Shown one piece after another: positions 60,413 through 64,000 of a stretch of 64,000 bases of DNA (positions within the stretch are counted from its first letter, which is position 1; each line of letters begins with the position of its first letter). This DNA is from Dyadobacter flavalbus (GTDB lineage: Bacteria; Bacteroidota; Bacteroidia; Cytophagales; Spirosomataceae): contig NZ_VBSN01000066.1 in the NCBI RefSeq assembly GCF_006149045.1, positions 1-64,000 of the forward strand. Direction: 5' to 3'. The notes beneath the pieces are model-generated. The model did not search any database. It was not told where the DNA came from and saw only the letters and a program-made list of their open reading frames with translations. The translations under genes were made by a program, and so were the position numbers.

Positions 60413-62848
60413 CTAGAAAGGAAGCCCGACTGCAATATTTAAAATCAGGTTTTCTTTTCGCCATGTCTTGCTGCCCAAATCGATTTCTTTGAAAACCCAC
60501 GGATTCCGGTAAGTCACCGTTCCTTCCGGACTGGCCGGATCCGGTTCCTGCGTATACCACGGTTTTCTGAAAGGTGTCGCAAGGTCAAGCCTGAATACCA
60601 GATAAGAGAAATCCAGACGCAAGCCGATTCCGCCGCCAACTGCAACCTGTTTTAGGAAATCATTGCTGATTATCGCGCGTCTGTCATAACCGGCCCTGGT
60701 GCTGTCACCGAATGACCAGATATTTCCGGCATCTACAAAAACAGCTCCGTTAATGATATTTGTAAATTTAATACGCATTTCGGTATTGAATTCCATCCGG
60801 ATATCGCCAAATGACTGGTATCCGACGAGGTTGATATAGGTCGTATCCGGCGGATAAGCACCCGGTCCGAGTGAACGCGCCCGGAAAGCCCTGATTCCGG
60901 TACTACCGCCGCCAAAGTACTGTTTGAACTGCGGAGTCTGCATGGTAATGGAATTGCCATAAGGTTTGATTGCACCAAGTACAAGCCGGTTTGCCCACGT
61001 TAACTTCGAGCTTACCGTTCTGTAATATCTAAAGTCGCCATCCAGTTTTACATATTGAAATACGGGAACGCCCAGAAATGTTTTTGGCAAGGTTTCATCT
61101 TCTGTATCTTTCTTTGCAAACAGGCTAAGCAGGTTGCCGCCATAGTCAATGCCCCCGATTAATGCAAAACGGTTTCTTGCAAAAGGCCGGGGCGTCGGAT
61201 GATATGAGATGGTGTAATTCGATCCAACTATAAAATACTTTTGGTCTACAAGTTTGTAAAGCCTGTCAATATCCAGCGGATTGGTGTTCGGATTTTCTGC
61301 AATCGCTCCCAAGCGCTCCGTATTGACGTTGGTCGGCTGCACAAAATTAATGGAAATCGGCGCCAGTGTATGCTGAACTTCAGCATTCTTGTTCCAAATA
61401 TAAGACCAGTCTCCGCGGATGGAAGTAGTCGTGTAAAGTCCTCGCTGAACCCGGTTTTCATAGTTAAGTGAAAGCATGGTTTTAGGCAGAACCTGACTTC
61501 TTTCCGGCCGTATTCTTATAAAGGGAATCAGAAAGCGTGGAAAGGACAAGTTTGCATTTGCACCATATCTGACGTATTCATTGCCAATTTTATTTGGACT
61601 GTCGCTTCTGTTTCCGCCTAATTGAACGTCAAACCCGAAGTAAGCATTGACCGACAGCATTTCTGCACCTCGAAAAATGTTTCTGTTCCGCCACGTTACA
61701 TCCAGCTGCGAACCACCCAGGTTATTGGATTTTGTACTGGCACTAAGAATGGTCTGCAAAGATTTCTTTTTCAACGGTGCCAGATCATAATACACGTCGA
61801 GCAAGGCGGAATCCGAGCGGGGTACAAGGTCAAAGCGGTTTCTTACGAACTTGAAGTTCTGAAGGTTCACAAGCCTTGAAAGTGACACGTCATGCATCGT
61901 ATTTGTATACATGTTGCCGCGTCTGAAACCGATGGCATCGTAAAAAATTCTTCTTTTATAAAGTCTTCCGGGATCGTTTATATTAATTCCGCGCCGTATC
62001 GGGCCCCTGCGAGGGATACTGTCTGCCAGAGGATTTTCTTCTGTTCCGGTATTTACATAAATCTGGTTGATAAAATACTGTTTAAGCGAAGTCTGGGCAG
62101 TTTGCGGTTTTACCTGCAAATAAAGATTTACTTGTTGTGCAGCAAGCGTTGAATCCTGTCGTCCGATTGTAGAATCGACTTTTATAATCAGGTAATCCGG
62201 ATTGAAAAAGTAATAACCTTTGCCTTTCAGTTCCTGGTCAATGCGAACGCGCTCGGTTGAAATAACGTCCAGCCGGATCGGGTCACCTTTTTTCAGTAAC
62301 GTTTTCTCTTTTGCCAGTACAAGGTCGCGATTGAAAAGTGAACTGTCATTAACCACATAGTTGACTTGATTGATAACGTAACGCGGCATGATGTAGGCAT
62401 CATACTCCGAAATAGCAGTTCTACGCTTCTTCTTTTTGCTTTCCACAATCTTTCCGGTTACATCCGAACGGTAATAACCTTCATTGTCCAGAAAAGAAAC
62501 CATGTTGGCTGCATTGATATCCACAACGCGCTGCGATGCGAAGCGAGGAGGCTCGCCCAGCTTGTTACGGAACCAGCTGCGCAGGCCGCCCTCATCTTTC
62601 GGCGTGCCAATGAAATAATAAAACCATACTTTGTACGGAAACCCGAAAAGTGTCTTGTTCGGAACCGGCTTGATAATGGCTTCCAGCTCACTTTCCAGAC
62701 CGGCAACTTTGGGTTTGGAAGTACTGTCCGGTTCTACATTTACTTTATTTCCAACATACAGGCTCTGGCCTGCAGGTACATATTTATCAACCGAGCAGCT
62801 GCTCAGCAAGATACATGTAGCCATTAAAGCCAATAAACTATTTCTCAT
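60413..62848 (-). CDS. TamL: Omp85-family outer-membrane lipoprotein
   Basis: An 811-residue lipoprotein with signal MRNSLLALMATCILLSSC (Cys18), POTRA repeats in the first 300 residues (for example VNQVNYVVNDSSLFNRD, FINQIYVNTG) and a C-terminal Omp85 barrel (GGGSTGIRAFRARSLGPGAYPPD, GGGIGLRLDFSYLVFRLDLATPF) ending in LNIAVGLPF. In Bacteroidota this TamA-like lipoprotein is encoded next to TamB and takes part in surface assembly. Its start overlaps the tamB stop by 11 nt, the normal coupled arrangement. ATG 62848 is chosen over an upstream in-frame ATG at 62884, because it fits the lipoprotein signal. Confidence 0.9.
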   Translation of the reverse strand: MRNSLLALMATCILLSSCSVDKYVPAGQSLYVGNKVNVEPDSTSKPKVAGLESELEAIIKPVPNKTLFGFPYKVWFYYFIGTPKDEGGLRSWFRNKLGEPPRFASQRVVDINAANMVSFLDNEGYYRSDVTGKIVESKKKKRRTAISEYDAYIMPRYVINQVNYVVNDSSLFNRDLVLAKEKTLLKKGDPIRLDVISTERVRIDQELKGKGYYFFNPDYLIIKVDSTIGRQDSTLAAQQVNLYLQVKPQTAQTSLKQYFINQIYVNTGTEENPLADSIPRRGPIRRGININDPGRLYKRRIFYDAIGFRRGNMYTNTMHDVSLSRLVNLQNFKFVRNRFDLVPRSDSALLDVYYDLAPLKKKSLQTILSASTKSNNLGGSQLDVTWRNRNIFRGAEMLSVNAYFGFDVQLGGNRSDSPNKIGNEYVRYGANANLSFPRFLIPFIRIRPERSQVLPKTMLSLNYENRVQRGLYTTTSIRGDWSYIWNKNAEVQHTLAPISINFVQPTNVNTERLGAIAENPNTNPLDIDRLYKLVDQKYFIVGSNYTISYHPTPRPFARNRFALIGGIDYGGNLLSLFAKKDTEDETLPKTFLGVPVFQYVKLDGDFRYYRTVSSKLTWANRLVLGAIKPYGNSITMQTPQFKQYFGGGSTGIRAFRARSLGPGAYPPDTTYINLVGYQSFGDIRMEFNTEMRIKFTNIINGAVFVDAGNIWSFGDSTRAGYDRRAIISNDFLKQVAVGGGIGLRLDFSYLVFRLDLATPFRKPWYTQEPDPASPEGTVTYRNPWVFKEIDLGSKTWRKENLILNIAVGLPF

Positions 62849-64000
62849 TTTTTTGCTTTTGAAAAATTTCACGGAACAGATCATAATCAGCAGTTACAAT
62901 AAAACTCACACCGGTTTCTATGATAAAACCTTCCAGAATGGACTGATACTGGTTTTTCCGGTAACCACGGAACAAATACCGTCCGTCAGGAGTGATGGAG
63001 TAATCCAGTGCGATGTTATCAACTACTTCGGATGAACTTGGCGCATTGCTCTGATTTTCTATTTCGAAGTTTTTACCAACCGAAATTTTCAATCGGTTAT
63101 TCAGGAACGCCTTGCTCAGTCCTACGTTCAGGTCCGTACGTGCGCCGGTGGTCTGGTCCGCAGTTGAGTTCAGGCCAATGTTCAGGTCCACACCTTTGAT
63201 CAGGTCGGAAGCAAGATTGTTCAGCTGATCGGTGAGCAGCTGGCTTACACTCTGACGGGCAACCGCTTCTGCGCTGGAACCCAGGTTAAAGCCCGGTGAA
63301 GACTGATCGGTAATAAATTTGTTGGTGATCAAAAGGGCAAATGCCTGTTTGTTCATCTCGGAGGTATTGTTGATCATGTCATTCCAGAAAGTCTGGTTCT
63401 GAATGTCATTTCTTACCTGTTCATCAATGCCCTCTCCCGGAACAATGTTGAATGAAATATTTGGCGTCGTCAGGTTTCCGGTAATAATAACCTGTACCTG
63501 AATCGGAATTTTGCTGTTACCCTGGAATTTGGAAGAAATGGAACCCGGATCGACCATTACTTCATAGCCGGCCGTAATATTCAGATCAGCTTTCATCGGA
63601 TCGCCGGTCCAGAGCAGGTTACTGCCTTTCAGGATTTCAAACTGTCTTTTCAGGATCTGCAGCGTCAGGTCGTACGAACCTTCGGTCAGGTCATACGAAC
63701 CAAGCAGGAACAGCTGGCCGTTCGGTGAAATTCCGGTGCTGAGCTGTGCGTTTCCTTTCAGACGGATGTTATCGCCGTTCAGCTCGTCAATTACTACTTT
63801 AAACTCCGATCTGTCATCAACGGCAATGTCCATGGAAATCTGTGATGCAAAATCGACCATGATGTTGTTCGGAGCCGCAACGGTATCCATTTTCACAAGC
63901 CTTGTAGAGTCGCTCATGTCCACAAACTCGATAATGCCTTTGCTAGCATCACCGGCTTCTGTGGCGTCATTCGGAAGGACCACTGTAATGTTGCTTCCCG
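62838..64000 (-). CDS. tamB: TamB (DUF490), C-terminal part (cut by window end)
   Basis: The 3' part of a long gene; the window shows about 386 residues of a protein usually above 1400. The DUF490 C-terminal domain is clear: LWTGDPMKADLNITAGYEV, GNLTTPNISFNIVPGEG, and the ending LFRGYRKNQYQSILEGFIIETGVSFI. TamB forms a periplasmic beta-taco that, with TamA/TamL, handles outer-membrane lipid or protein transport. The frame remains open to the last base of the window. It overlaps the TamL start by 11 nt, supporting an operon. Confidence 0.93.
   Translation of the reverse strand, partial: GSNITVVLPNDATEAGDASKGIIEFVDMSDSTRLVKMDTVAAPNNIMVDFASQISMDIAVDDRSEFKVVIDELNGDNIRLKGNAQLSTGISPNGQLFLLGSYDLTEGSYDLTLQILKRQFEILKGSNLLWTGDPMKADLNITAGYEVMVDPGSISSKFQGNSKIPIQVQVIITGNLTTPNISFNIVPGEGIDEQVRNDIQNQTFWNDMINNTSEMNKQAFALLITNKFITDQSSPGFNLGSSAEAVARQSVSQLLTDQLNNLASDLIKGVDLNIGLNSTADQTTGARTDLNVGLSKAFLNNRLKISVGKNFEIENQSNAPSSSEVVDNIALDYSITPDGRYLFRGYRKNQYQSILEGFIIETGVSFIVTADYDLFREIFQKQKNEK

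Overview
This window looks like chromosomal DNA of a Bacteroidota bacterium, most likely of the order Cytophagales (a Dyadobacter- or Spirosoma-like member of Spirosomaceae). The lineage call rests on gene families and signals typical of that group: a SusC/SusD pair, a TamB-TamL pair, a serine palmitoyltransferase-like enzyme, a 60-residue histone H1-like protein, DUF4286, DUF1080 proteins, and promoters of the TTG-N19-23-TAnnTTTG type. The genus is an inference. There are no tRNAs, transposases, phage genes or CRISPR arrays that I can support. The window opens inside a 5S rRNA gene, so it lies directly downstream of an rRNA operon.

Layout. 1-2920 (+): 5S rRNA end, then a membrane acyltransferase and an exported esterase. 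3051-6570 (-): ispD, queA, accC. 6756-8466 (+): PLP-dependent acyl-CoA:amino acid synthase and the histone H1-like protein. 8525-9977 (-): MaoC hydratase, ribosome hibernation factor, DUF4286. 10049-10468 (+): small four-helix membrane protein. 10529-23398 (-): a long co-oriented block with cysM, two alpha/beta hydrolases, fadD, a GNAT enzyme, four genes of largely unknown role (two coiled-coil membrane proteins, a possible DNA polymerase III psi-like protein, a secreted nuclease), a sulfite oxidase with its cytochrome c, and two ferritin-like proteins. 24039-27919: a sigma-54-type response regulator facing an overlapping hybrid histidine kinase with HPt domain. 28128-32892: a secreted propeller dehydrogenase/cytochrome c and two DUF1080 proteins, a plausible 3-keto-sugar module. 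33019-36413 (+): an orphan acidic protein, a very Glu/Ala/Lys-rich protein and a GT35-type glucan phosphorylase relative lacking the PLP lysine. 36425-40193 (-): a reductase, cyclophilin, lipoprotein and a BamA/TamA-like barrel. 40565-51411 (+): SusC, SusD, DegT aminotransferase and an RND efflux adaptor and pump. 51408-55906 (-): desaturase, metK, lipA, outer-membrane protein. 56123-60409: waaA (+), ROK regulator (-), rsgA and methylmalonyl-CoA epimerase (+). 60413-64000 (-): TamL and the C-terminal part of TamB, cut by the window edge.

Most genes are housekeeping. The places that repay a second look are: the 16.0-19.9 kb cluster (coiled-coil membrane pair, psi-like protein, secreted nuclease); the phosphorylase-like protein with Thr instead of Lys at the cofactor position; a 10-bp phased tandem repeat upstream of the RND operon; a promoter-terminator pair with no ORF between the ferritin genes and the response regulator; and the DUF1080/dehydrogenase group.
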